DNA of 64,000 nucleotides from Mortierella alpina (Eukaryota > Mortierellomycota > Mortierellomycetes > Mortierellales > Mortierellaceae): positions 248,001 to 312,000 of the forward strand of contig JANATF010000004.1 in the NCBI GenBank assembly GCA_029449245.1. Direction: 5' to 3'. The notes below the pieces were generated by a model, which saw only the letters and a list, made by a program, of their open reading frames with translations, made no database searches and was not told the origin of the DNA. Below, one piece after another: positions 1 to 11,610 of this stretch; position 1 is the first letter of the stretch, and every line of letters starts with the position of its first letter. A program made the translations under genes and the position numbers.

Positions 1-3000
1 GCTGCAGCTGCAGTAATTGCAGAGAGCAAGACCCCAGCTCCTGCTGCCGTTGTCCCACCCAAGGCTTCGGTTGACACCCATGCTGGCCATCAGGCGTCGC
101 CCGCAGCGTCTATTCCTGTCAACTCATCACCTGCCGTCCCTGTCACAGCCACAACTGCAGCACCGGCATCAGCAACGGTACCAGCAGCAACAGCAACAGC
201 GGTGCCAGGGTCAGGCGAGGCCACGACATTCTTTGATGATATGATCAATGCGCCTCAGCCGCCTGCCAACATCCTCACTCTTAGCCCCACGACGTCGCTA
301 CCGGATCTTTACCACGACTTTTTCGACAACCATCCAGAGCTCTACGACTCGGATCAGTCGTCGGATCCAGAGATGGAAGACCTCGTCGATCTGGAGGATT
401 ACTCGTCCGCGGCAGCGATCCGGGCTCGAACCATGGCCGACATGCGACAGACAGCTGTTAGTTCCATGTGAGTGCTCCTCCTTGATTTTTTCTTTTGAAT
501 CCCGCTATTTTTGCGTGGGCGATCTTGACCATGTCGATTCTTGATCTTCCGGTCCCTTTATTTTCTGCTTGGTTCGGATCAAGAGGCACCTTTTTTTTTT
601 TGTTATCCGTCTCACTTTTCTGCTGTGCACAACGCGGCTGTTGACTTTCGGATGTGCCTCTGCACGGATGCAGTCGCATATAAGAAAAAAGGCCGGCCCT
701 GGGGAGTTTGTGTGCCGACAGTGCTTCCGCTTGCCACTCCTCCAACTACGCCCAAACTCAATTGTGTGTTTAAATGCCCCGCTACAGGAAAAAAAAAGGG
801 ATGCGGAGCCCACTCCCCGAAGATCCCCCCTGCCCACTTGCCTTACCTCCGTTCGTTCCGTACTTTACTTTCTCACTCTCTTTGTCTCGGTCAAACATCA
901 AACCCAGAAGAGTGGGATATCGTTTTCTTCTTTTCTTTTTTGCGGCTGTGATGGTGGGGGAGGAGGAGGAGGAGGGAAGTGTGCGATATTGCCGCCAGCA
1001 ATTGTTTGGTACTTGCACACCCCAGGCTCATCCATATCGCTCTCATTCTTTCTATCTTGTTCTCGCTGCTCCGCCTCTGACACCTTCTCGCCCGCGTTCG
1101 GATCTCTGCCCGTGTCCCTCTCCTTCGTCTCCTTTGCAAACAACCCACCAGTCAATTGCCGCTGATTGCAGACCGTCCCAAGCTCGAGACGATTGACACC
1201 ATCAATCTGATGCTCCACCATCAGAATGGTGCTCATGGTAATGGTCGTCAAGGTCTGGCCATGCAAGCCCACAACCACGGCCAGCATTCCTCAGACGACA
1301 GCTGTGCTAGCAGCCAGGCACCTCAGCGCAGAAAGAAGGCCAGCAGAGCGTACGTATAGTTCCCATGCTATGACGCCTTCTCCCTCTCATTTTCTGATAA
1401 CCCGATCTGGGCTAACGCGTTATTTCCACCATCGTGCTGGACTTTAGTTGCTTTCACTGCCAAAAGGCCCATTTGACGTGTGATGACAGTAAGTAAACCA
1501 TGCGACAGTTGCTTGCTCGTCGTGCCGTATTTCGCAGCATTGCGGATGCTGTATATGAATGTGGGCATGGACAATGAACTTGTAGGCCGACGGCGATCTC
1601 CAGCGTATATGCTGCATGCACTATATATCGCGGAATGACGGCAAGGGGTTCGGCGCAAGTTCTTTCTTTCCTCAAAGCACGCTCTCCTCCACATCTCCAC
1701 AACTCGGCATCTTTTTTTTTTCTTATCTCGGCAATCATAGCATGGTTTCTGCACGCGAACCTATTTGCTGTGGACTAGATCTCTTTTTTTTTTTTTCTTT
1801 ATTTACTCAAGTGTTGCTGGAGAACTCACACCTCCTCAATGTATCTGCATTTGTAGCGCGTCCTTGCCAACGGTGTGTCAAGCGTGACCTGGCTGGATCC
1901 TGCACAGATGGCGTGAGGAAGAAGGCAAAGTACCTGCAGGATGCCATCGACTCTCAGCAGCGGGCTGCTGAGCAGGCAAGGCTGGATCAAGAGTCTCAGC
2001 AGGCCCAGACCTGTGCTAATGGAGGTAAGACAGACGAAAACAAGAGACGGCATTAACATCGGCAGGATGTCTGTGGAGGGGAGAAAGAGAATATAGGCCA
2101 TTGGTGTTGTAGGGCATCTGCGGCGAAACCATGCCGCAGAGAGGGGCAAGGAAGGGGACCGAGCAGGCGCCTAATTGGGCCTGGCTCAGCAGAGAAGGAG
2201 TTGAGGGCAGGAGACAGACCATGCCAGGGAAGAGGGGAACTGAGAGGAGTATGCAGAAAAAAAAAGAGTGCAGCCTTTGCACATGCACTCTCCTCCTATT
2301 GATCCACAGTGTTAATTTTTTTTTTGGTTTTCCCTCTTGCTCTGGCCCCCTATTTCGATTTCATATTTTTTATGCCTTGATGCTGACCTTTCTTTCTTTT
2401 ATTCTTCTTTCTTCTCCTTCCTTCATGTCGATTGTCCTGTTTCCGTTCCCTGCGCTCTAGCTCCGTCGCTGGATGATGCTCAAGCACTTTTCAGCTTCAC
2501 CAATGTATCATCGCCCGTCGCTCCTGCCCCGTCGTCGCTATCCTCCTTAACCGCCAAGGCCATCGCACCTCTGAGCCCCATCCCCACTTCGCCCTCTGCA
2601 GAGACCACCGTCGTTCCCGACTACGGGTTTGGATCTGAAGCTATCAATCTCGAATACTCTATTCTCTCCACCATGCTGTCATCACCCACCACCGAGCTCC
2701 AGGCCATGACTTCTGAGCTGTCGATGGTTGAGAACTGGCAGCGTCAGGGTACGCTGGAAGCCATGGCCAACACACTGCAGCAGCAGCGACGGTTACAACA
2801 GCTGTCACCCCAGCAACTGCATAATAATACCATCAACAACAACAGCAGCAGCAATAGCAGCAACATCAACACAAGTGGCGTCAGCGCGAATGGTATTTTC
2901 GGCAAAAACAGTGGCAGCAACCTTCAGACCAACGGTAGTTCCAGGGTCAGCAAACGCAAGTTCCCCAGCAACACACCAGAAAATGTCTATGCAAATACGA

Positions 3001-3836
3001 AGCAGCCATTCAATTACACAGATGGATTCCATTACCTCCTGCGCTATGTCCGTGAAAGGTACCTATTTTTTTTTCTTTTTACACAGGAAAAGCTGTGTGG
3101 CATGCACAACTTGGAAGCAAGTTGGCAGGAGGAGATATACTGACTGTGTGTCTTTCAATGTTTTGGTTTCTCTCTCTCTCTTTTTTTTTAGGATGGACAA
3201 GGAAGAAATGATGCGAGTGTGCCGCGCCATGGCCATGTTTCGACCGTCGTTTATTGCACTGATCATGAACCTGACGCCGGAGGATTTGATCTTTATGGAG
3301 ACCTGTTTCCAGCGCACTGTCCTTGTACGTTTGTCTCTCTCTCTCCCTCTCTCTCTCACACACACATTGTCTTTGGTCTTGACTTCAGAACAACCAATGT
3401 CTTGGAACGCGCATCTAATATGTGTTTTTCCTCATCGTTCCTTTTCGCCTTTGCGCGCCATTTTTTTAAATATTTTTTATAGGAATTTGAAAAGCTCATC
3501 AGCTTCTCAGGAACGCCCACCGTAGTGTGGCGCCGGACAGGCGAGATTGCGTTGGTGGGCAAGGAATTCTCACTGCTGACTCAATGGTCGCGAGACCAGC
3601 TCCTGAACAAGAAGACGTACATCTACGAGCTCATGGACAACCAATCTGCTGTCGAGTATTGGGAAAAGTTCTCGACCCATGCGTTCGAGAACACGGAGCA
3701 AACGGTCATGACGACTTGTATCCTGTTGTCGCCCACCAACCGGGTCGTGCCTTGCACGTTCTGCTTCACCATCAAGAGAGATATCTTTGACATCCCTCTG
3801 GCCATCGTCGGCAACTTTTTGCCGATTCTGTCGTAA
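1..3836 (+). CDS. ERT1: Zn2Cys6/PAS transcription factor, ERT1/AcuK type (5' end outside window)
   Basis: Predicted fungal nuclear activator of gluconeogenic genes. Phase-compatible exons are 1-467, 1152-1349, 1448-1488, 1857-2024, 2461-3058, 3192-3324 and 3483-3836, giving at least 652 residues. The binuclear zinc cluster is split over exons 2-4: [14 protein letters not shown] joins RPCQRCVKR and ends in the basic linker GVRKKAKYL, about residues 221-260. This signature is characteristic of the ERT1/AcuK/AcuM family. A Gln/Asn/Ser-rich middle (about 2760-2960) is followed by the conserved C-terminal PAS-like region: [35 protein letters not shown]. The family regulates PCK and FBPase genes with respiration. 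The first exon is acidic and Ala/Pro-rich. Its link to the cluster across a 684-nt intron, unusually long here, is the weakest part: it could mark an alternative promoter or another gene. Confidence 0.88.
468..1151 (+). other. Long CT-rich intron or internal promoter of the ERT1-like gene
   Basis: 684 nt between donor GTGAGT at 468 and an acceptor CAG ending at 1151. It is rich in T and CT runs (590-601, 780-800, 930-945) and resembles the pyrimidine-rich leaders upstream of other genes here. ORFs crossing it are low-complexity and unconvincing. Reading phase is preserved if it is spliced out (AT plus T gives Ile). An internal transcription start feeding the ATG at 1210 is the alternative. 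Confidence 0.5.
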
Positions 3837-4116
3837 ACAGATCTTTTTTCTTTTTTCTTTTTCTTTTTTCTTCAAGTCAGTGGACTTTTTTGTATATCCC
3901 CCCACCCCGTCCTATGTTTTTTCCCCTTCTTTTTTCTTTCGTTTTCTCCGCTACGGCTTCTCCCATGCAATGGCATAGTTCGCTCTACTCTGTAAATCTC
4001 CACCATCGGAAAGAAATCAAAAAAAAAATAATAAAACGCGACCCATGTATCATAGTAATCTTAGCATCATACAGGTTTTTTTTTGGAAGTACAAAGTCGA
4101 AAGGAGCAAATTCGTC

Positions 4117-7100
4117 TTATGCTTCGCTGCCTGGCTCGCCGTCGTCTTCTAATTCTACAGCAGTGTCTGCGTCTGAACTCAGGCTCGGGTCCACCTTGTC
4201 GCCTTGTTTCTCGATATGATGTTGGTGATGGTGGTGGTGCGTGCTCAGCGACTCCAGAAACGGGTTCAGGACTGGATTCGAAAAGTATGGAGAAGTTGTT
4301 TCTGGCACATGCAGTGCAAAATAGGACGACGACGACAATGGCTCCGTTGTAGATGTATCATCTCCAGGATGACCATGAACAGTAGCCGCAAAGGTACTAC
4401 TGCGACAGTACAAGAGCCAGGCGAGTAACAGAACCGAAAGCGACGCGATGCCAATGACAATCTTGTACCGTCGAAACAGCTTGATCGAGCGCTGCTCCAG
4501 TTCAATCTCGTACTTGAGTCGATTCAGCTATATAAAAAATTAGATGGCGTCGAACCAGTGAGTACCTTTGCGCTTCACTTGAAAATCGCGGCACACAAAA
4601 AAATATATAGTAATAATGCAATAATGTTTGCTTACGTTGAGTCGAGCGGCCCCCATGATGCGGGCACAAACAATGATGCGTTCGTTAACATCGCGGATCT
4701 TGCACTGCACCGTCTCGGCCAGGGTCATTCCTGTGGTGAGGGATGGCCGCAACGCCATTTGGACTTCGCCACTATCAATCGCTCGCACCATCCTTGTCAT
4801 CAAGGTCTACAGTCGACGAAAAGAGTCCTTCCGAGTGAGCGAAGCAATAAGAAGAAGGCAATAAAACCAATGGGCTGTGTTGCGTACCTTGATTTCGTCA
4901 TCCAAATTGTCAAGCTTGTCTAATACGGCTTCTAGGTCCTCCATCGTGTTCATCGTTTCCTCGCGTTTGGACCGAATATCGGCCTCCATAAGATGTATGT
5001 GGATCTCAGCCATCGTCAAGATGTAGTCCGCAGTTCTATATAAAAGACGATCAATGATGTTGAGAATAGGTGTTACGGGTTAGCAACCCAGTGAAAAGTG
5101 AACGGCAAAAAAGTACTTAAATCGCTGGTGACATTTACTCTTGGTCTGGGAGGTGTTTCTGTAGGCGAGGGTCGCTTTTCAGGAACTTGTTCAACTCTGC
5201 TCCACGTCGTCTCATTTCCGAGACCTTTTCGGCACATGAGTCTGAGTCTGTGATAAACAGAGCAAAAAAGACATTAGCAATTGATTTTGCAACTCGTGCG
5301 AAAACTGGTCGTTCGATGCTTGTGTGTGTGCTTTTAGTCGATGATTTGCAGACCGTTCAAATTCTTCTTCATACCTCCACGTTCCATCAAGCTGACTGCG
5401 ATCCAGTTCAAAAACTCGTGCTTCAGCTTTACTGAAGGCGACTCGAGCCACATGACGTTGGTCTTGTCCCCATTCACGATCGAGAAAAGCGCAGTATCGC
5501 CTATGGCCACACAGAAAGGAGTTATTCGAGTCAGACCACATACTTGTTCACAACTCAAGATAAAAGAAGAGGTAGTAGCTGACTTACGGTTCTCGTTTTG
5601 GATCTCGACTTGGTTGATAAAATCGAAGCGTTCGTACTCGACTCTCTTTACTAGCTCCCAAAGACACTGTTCAAGGCCATAGAGTGCCTCCTTGGACTCT
5701 TGCCAGTGGACCCTTTCGGCCTCTTGCCAGTACGCCTCATCCATCGCGCGTTGATGCCTTTCCAACGGCTCTCGTTCCTGAAAACTCATATGACGCCTTT
5801 GATCTTGAGGATATTGATTGACAGTGGATGATGGAACCACGTCCACTGGGGTCATGGCCATTCCAACTGTCAGACTGCTGCCGCGCGAAGAGCTGCTGTG
5901 AGGTGGCTTCGGGGTGGCGACACTGATGCCGTTGCTGGTGCTCTCCTCGCACTGCGCATCCTTCTCACACTTCACGCCGATAGCTGACTTTGAACCGTCC
6001 TCGACATTTTCGGCTATACTTTGACCTTTCTCCCGGGCGATCTGCCACGCCTGCTCCTGTCTCGCCTGCGCTCTCTTTTGTTCCTCTTTCCAAAGCTTGG
6101 CCTTCTTCTCCAGGGAGCGATAAGTGACATCAGCTTCCCGAAAGTACAGAGAACAAGCCTGCTCTAGCGATACGGGCAGATTGCCGTACTCAACTTGATC
6201 ATCGCGAACCCTGAAGACGTAATGACCCTGGAATTTAGAGTTCAAGTACGACTTGAACAGAAAATTGCGGGAGCCCAGCGGATCACCGGCACTCATGCGG
6301 TCCACCGCCCGGTGAGAAGAATGCAATCGAGGATTGACTGTCGACGCGGTTGTTGGGTTCGAGAGAGCAGAGTCAGGGGTCTCGTTCGTCCTGGTGCGCA
6401 TGGCGGAGGTGGACGGCATCATACCCACTGTCATTGGGAACGCGGTGAGCAGCATCTGTTTCGAGACAGCGGTAGTCATGGACGTCGTTAATGGAGTCGA
6501 AGGCACGGCTGTGGCTGTGGGCGGTGGCCGGGCCATGGGTGATGACAGTGACAGTGTTGCAGGAGACCCTGCATGAGATGCAAATGCATCCATAAAGGCG
6601 GCCGGGAGAGGCGGTACCTCGGCATAAAGCACATTCGGGTCTGGGTTGGACTGTCGTGCTTCCTTCAGTGCGTGGGAGATCGGCTTAACTTTGACCCGCT
6701 GCTGATCAGAGATCGGTCCGTTTCCCAAAGGCTCTGGTGCCTTCATCATTCCAGCGCTGTCGCTACGGTGCCGATGCAGATGCGGTTCAACTGATTGCTT
6801 TTGATCCTGTGGGATGGTCTGTCGTATAGTCAATGGAGTGTCGTCGTCCTCAGATCCCGGTGGACTTTCTACGTCATATGGCTTGGTGTTGAATTTGTTC
6901 CTCCTGCCTGCTATCCGAGAAATGCTGAACAGCGAAGGTTGTTCGTCGCCCAACATCATGTCCGCAATGGCGCTGGAGGATTGTGAACTAGTCCTTCTGC
7001 CACTAGAGTTGTCCAGCTGTGGTAGCGCAGTGGCACTGAGCGGAGAGTGTAGCCCACTTGAAGAGCCAGGTCCAGCAAGACCCACAACATTTCTCTTGAG

Positions 7101-8609
7101 CATGTCCCTAAACCGTCCCGTCGCAAACGACAACTCCTTGGCAGGATCTCCGTGGGACATCGTGGCTGAATTGTAAGAGGATCCCGAGTGTGAGCCCGAC
7201 ATTGCAAAGGACTTGGTGCTTGCCGAGAGCGGTGCGCTCCCCATGCTCCCAAAGCCGTACGGGATGGCGTAAGCGGGGATAGACGACGGAAGACTGTCCC
7301 TCCTCTCAGGACGAGAGTTGGCGCGCATGCGAGGTGGTGGAGGGAGTGTTGGGTCTTCAGGATGTCCGTTGGCTTTAGATGTACGCATGCTGGCTGTCGT
7401 CTTTTGCGAATGCCCTGCTCGGCCGTTGGGCTGTCCGTCTTGGATGGCCATGGTGAGATAAAAGGTTAAAATAAAGAAAAGGAAGTGAGATAGGAGGGAA
7501 CATATGAACTGCTCAAGTGCAAGGTTGCTTGGTGAGGGTGCTTACTTACCGTACAAAGGTTCGGCGTCGCTTTCCCCGGCACTGCTGAGGCCACTCGCGC
7601 TCTCGCGCGATCCCCTGCGTTGTCTCAGCTTGCGGAGCTGTGAAGCAAAGACCTTCTTGCTATGCATGCCAAAGCCCTTGCTCTTCTGCAGTCCAGGAAA
7701 ATGATGATGGTGATGCAGGTGAGGTACCTGAGGGCTGCTCTGGCCGTCGTGGCGCCACTCAGATGGACGCATCGTGTCCTTTGGCAGAGAGGCATATGTT
7801 GTGTGGGATGCAGTGGCGGTGCCGCTATACGACGCGGATCGTGAAGGCTGGACCAATCCCTTGTCCTTCAAGGCATACTGGTGAGGGTGAATGTCAGGCC
7901 TACCGATGATCGTTGAAATGTCCCTGGTTGCTGTTGCTGAGGCTGAGGCTGTCGTCCCTGATTTCTGGGCTGTGGGTGCCTTGGCAGGTACGAGCCCGGT
8001 TCGGCCTACGAGGCCACTAACGCTGCCTCGCCTGGAGGACCGTCGCTTGATCGCTGTGTTGCTCTGTCCGACCTTGACGATGTTGCTGTTGTTGGGACTG
8101 GGACTGTAGGGCGAGGATGAGTAGAGTTGGGCGACGTACGCTGCAGGGAACATGGACGATGGTGAGCTCATGAGGCCGCCGGCGACTGCATTTCTAATAG
8201 CACGGTCGTTCTTTACACCCGTGTCGATGGTGAGCTGCGGACGAGAGCTGCTAGCGGTGTCTCCTTGGCGAAGGGTGGCTCCTGCTGCACGACGATCTGA
8301 ATCGCGTGGCTCTGTCAACCTGCGTGGTATTGGCAACGCTGTAGGCTCTTGGCTGTCTGTGGTGGGTGTTGGTACACTGGCGATCTTGTGCTCCTGCATA
8401 AGCGAGGGGACTAGGTCCTGCGCAAGAGGCGGCCCTGCAGAGAAAGGGTGGAGCCCGCAGTCTGAGCTTGCTGGCGCTGTTGCTGCTGTTGTTGCTTGCA
8501 TCTCTGTCTGTGCTTCTGGCTCTGGTTCTGGCTCTAGCTCTGGCTCTAGCTCTAGCTCTAGCTCAGCTGCAGTGAGTGGAGGTGCCCTAGCGGGCTGCAG
8601 CCCATCCAT
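4117..8609 (-). CDS. Uncharacterised large coiled-coil protein with C-terminal membrane segment
   Basis: I do not recognise the family. Seven phase-consistent exons on the minus strand (8609-7550, 7438-5588, 5500-5354, 5247-5139, 5035-4888, 4806-4636, 4527-4117) encode about 1298 residues. The first ~700 residues are Ser/Pro/Thr-rich and presumably disordered, with an (E/L)n stretch near the N-terminus. A conserved-looking globular part starts near the sequence RNFLFKSYLNSKF, followed by charged helices (EKKAKLWKEEQKRAQ) and FDFINQVEIQNENR. Later exons encode amphipathic coiled coils (IHLMEADIRSKREE, LEAVLDKLDNLDDEIK). One hydrophobic segment (IVIGIASLSVLLLAWLLY, about residues 1184-1203) precedes a ~95-residue His-rich then acidic tail. 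It may therefore be an ER or outer-membrane protein. Donor GTCTGC at 5353 is weak but restores phase. The ATG at 7451 could start a shorter form. It is convergent with the ERT1-like gene. Confidence 0.7.
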
Positions 8610-9137
8610 CCAAGGACGTGTCAAGGAATGTGGGTCAGGGAATGAAGAGGAGCAATGCAGGTGATCAATGCAGGTGAACAATGCAGTGATCAATGCAGGT
8701 CGACAATGCCTGCAAAGAGAATCGGAGAGAGAGAGAGACAGAGAGAGAGAGAGCACGGCAAAAGAGAGACCGACGAGAACGATAGGCCCGATGCGAACGA
8801 TATGAACAGATACGAACGAGGCGACGAGAGCGGACAAGGGAGGAGCGAAGAGAGGGCAGAGCGAGAGACGAGGGAGCAAGAGAAAAGAGCGGGTTGGTGG
8901 CAAATGGAATGAAGCGAAGACACAAATTATCGAAAAAGTGTCAGTGCACGGGGGGACAGCCACACAGCGATCGCAGATTGGGTTTGATTGGACTGGTCTG
9001 GATTTGATTGGGTTGCACCAGGGTTACAGACCTATTTCTGTCTCCAGGAATCGAACCCATGCCCTCTGCCTCTGCCTCTGCCGCTTTTGCCTCTTTCCCC
9101 TCTCCCTGTCCACCGCTGTCCACAATCATCCTCGCCA
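8610..9137. promoter_or_regulatory. Divergent promoter region between the coiled-coil gene and the NPP gene
   Basis: 528 bp shared by two head-to-head genes. It contains a cluster of TGCATTG-type direct repeats (8652-8709), a GA microsatellite (8726-8755), GA-rich sequence to about 8890, and several ATTGG/CCAAT-like pentamers near 8978-9015. No convincing TATA box was seen. Confidence 0.5.
8652..8709. repeat. Short direct repeats (CAATGCAGGTGATCA-like) in a 5' leader
   Basis: The 8-mer CAATGCAG and close variants occur about five times within 58 bp, 40-100 nt upstream of the predicted ATG at 8609. Read on the minus strand they are spaced CTGCATTG motifs. They may be protein-binding sites in DNA or leader RNA, or simple expansion. 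Confidence 0.6.
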
Positions 9138-11176
9138 TGGGCCCATCCCCACGATCCACACCCTACGCTGCACAGCGCTCCTCATCCGCCTCATGGTCCC
9201 ACAACACCCACGCAATCCCCCCTGGCCTCGATCGGATCAAGGACCGCCTCTCATTCGCCTCCTCACCAGGCCCATTTGACCTAGAGGAATCACTCTTCAA
9301 CTCAAAAGGGCGCAAGGTATCTTCTTTTTTCGTATAGCATCGTAATTTATCTGGCTACAGTACGTGGAGACTGCAGGGAGCTCAGCAAGTGTCTAAAGGA
9401 AGGGACATTCACCCTCTGACCCCAATGATTTAGCCATGGTCCTGGTCAAGGATCAGGCGACTCTACAAAAGACAGACACGACCCGTCAGGTTAGCCACGG
9501 CTCTCTCAGGAGGCATCGTCTGTCTCTATATACTCTCGTTCTTGCTCCTCGGGCAACGCGGGACCAACACCGCCGGGCGATTCCTATTTCAGCAGCAGGA
9601 CAGCAGAACTCAATCACGCCAACTCAGAGCCAAGAATATTACTTGCAACCCGAGGATTAGCCGGCCTCTTCCGCTGCCACCCAAGGTGCTTTCGAATGGG
9701 ACCCATGACTTTGATCCAACCGTGATTGTACTCTCGTTCGATGGTCTGCGGGCAGACTATCTGTCCCGAGGACACACTCCCAACATCCTCAGCGTCGGTG
9801 AGTTCCTCCCCTGTCTTTATGTTGAGGATGGTACTATTATAGACTAGAGCCGAACATGGACATCGTAATTAATGTGCTTGCTCTTGTCCGTTTCAGGAAC
9901 CAGCGGAGTTGTCGCAGAGTACATGCAACCCTCGTTCCCGACCCTGACCTTTCCTAATCACTACACCATGGGCACTGGCCTCTTCCCATCCAGCCACGGC
10001 ATCGTCGCAAACATGTTTTATGACCCAACCCTGGACGAGGACTTTAACTACCGCATTCCTGACAAGAGCTGGGATCCCAAGTGGTGGGGAGGCGAACCTG
10101 TAACTTTCTCCTCTTTTCTTTCACTATCTCATTATCTCGCAGGCATGTCTTTGCGATGGGAAAGGATAGGCAACCCTAACACTATCTCTCTCTCTCTTTC
10201 TTGAAAACTCGCGATAGATATGGGAAACAGCAGTTCTTCAGAACCAGCGATCGGGCGTTATTATGTGGCCTGGAGGAGAGTCATTGAGGCCCGTTCGCCC
10301 GACATATCACGTCCGCTATAGATCTAGCACACCCGTCGCAGAAAAGATGGACACTCTGCTTACATGGCTTGATCTACCACGGGAGGAGCGACCAACCGTC
10401 ATGAACGTGTACATATCGGAAGTCGACACTGCGGGACACAACTACGGTCCAGATTCCAAGAGATGTATGTGTCTCTTGCAAAACAAAACAATCACACAAT
10501 GAATCCGCCACTCTCACGCGTCTAACACAGAAGTTCGATCATCCTCTCTTTAGGCCAGAGAGCATTGGGCGAGGTGGACAATGCCGTTGGGATTCTCATG
10601 GATGGGCTGCGGCAACGAGGTCTGGACAAGGTGGTGAACCTGCTCTTGGTCAGCGACCACGGCATGTCCTATGTCACGCCCACAGAATCCATCTACTATG
10701 ACGACTACATTGACCCCTCTGAGCTCTTGCTCGAAGAGTCCCTTCAACCACATCTAGCTATCCGGACAAAGGACCCCAAGCGCCTGGATCACATTTACAA
10801 AACGCTGAAATCCGCACAGAAGAAACACAATCTGCAATTCAAGGTCTATAAACGCCACGAGATCCCTGAGCGATACAATTATGCGTACCATCCACGCATT
10901 GCTCCTGTGGTTGCTATCGCAGAGCCAGGGTATGTGATGACGCGACGCGACATGGGCATTGCGGTGGTGGGTGTCCATGGATGGGATCATGAGGCTGAAG
11001 AGATGAGGGCTATCTTTATGGCGTCTGGACCGTCGTTTCCGAGCCATGGACCCGAAAAGTTGCAAGCGTTGGAAAACGTGGAGTTGTACGAGGTCATTGC
11101 CAGGACGGTGGGCTTGCAGGTCAAGGAAGGAGCCACGGATGGCGTCCGCAATGGCTACGTTTCTCGACCCTGTTAG
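9138..11176 (+). CDS. Type II membrane nucleotide pyrophosphatase/phosphodiesterase (NPP family)
   Basis: Five exons (9138-9317, 9434-9797, 9897-10099, 10218-10464, 10554-11176) give about 538 residues. NPP enzymes hydrolyse nucleotide pyrophosphate and phosphodiester bonds outside the cytosol using two zinc ions. Visible features are an Arg/Lys-rich cytoplasmic N-terminus (RIRRLYKRQTRPVR); one signal-anchor helix about residues 82-102 (GGIVCLYILSFLLLG); the first metal motif SFDGLRADY (about 157-166); the nucleophile motif PTLTFPNHYTMGTG with Thr near 197-199; EVDTAGHNYGP carrying metal Asp and His; SDHGM; and a further histidine in VHGWDHE. This is the complete alkaline-phosphatase-superfamily active-site set. 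The length suits fungal Npp1/Npp2-like proteins. The ATG at 9138 fits a short cytosolic tail before the anchor. It is convergent with the VAP gene. Confidence 0.9.
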
Positions 11177-11610
11177 TTTAAAAAAAACTAGAGTTTGAAT
11201 GTAATATACCCCCCCCCCCCCCCCCCTCTTCCTTCTTTCGTTCATCGACCACGATACAGAAACCTGGAAACTGTAACATTACATGAAAAGTAAAAGAATA
11301 TTCGTCTCTATTATGCTTGCGCGTATGCGACATAAGAAAAAAGGGCGTTTCGTCATTAAGAAATTGTCAAACAAAGGGTCGTTACGAGAACTATGAAAAA
11401 AAAGACATTGCTGGGAATATCGTCGTCGTCTCAAGCACCACCTGCTTCTCCTGCTCTCTCTCTCCTTGCGTCCATTGGTGTTCCCTGCTCTCCTCTCCCA
11501 TCCGCGCTTTTCCCGCTCTTCCCTCTCGTCCAGTACTGTTTATGGTCCGCTGGGCTTAACTGCATTCTTGGACTTGTACGAATCCAAGTACCAGTGTGTC
11601 CTGCAACACC
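11177..11610. other. Convergent 3' intergenic region with poly-C run
   Basis: 434 bp between the ends of the NPP and VAP genes. It contains an ~18-nt C run at about 11209-11226 and AT-rich sequence suitable for 3' ends. No gene is seen. Confidence 0.6.

Noticed and set aside
569-1165. 198-codon plus-strand ORF in the CT-rich region
   Set aside because: Low-complexity translation of homopolymer and CT tracts, overlapping the putative intron; no recognisable protein features.
8152-8664. 170-codon plus-strand ORF opposite the coiled-coil gene
   Set aside because: Ser/Gly-rich shadow of the antisense coding sequence, which has consistent exons and phase.
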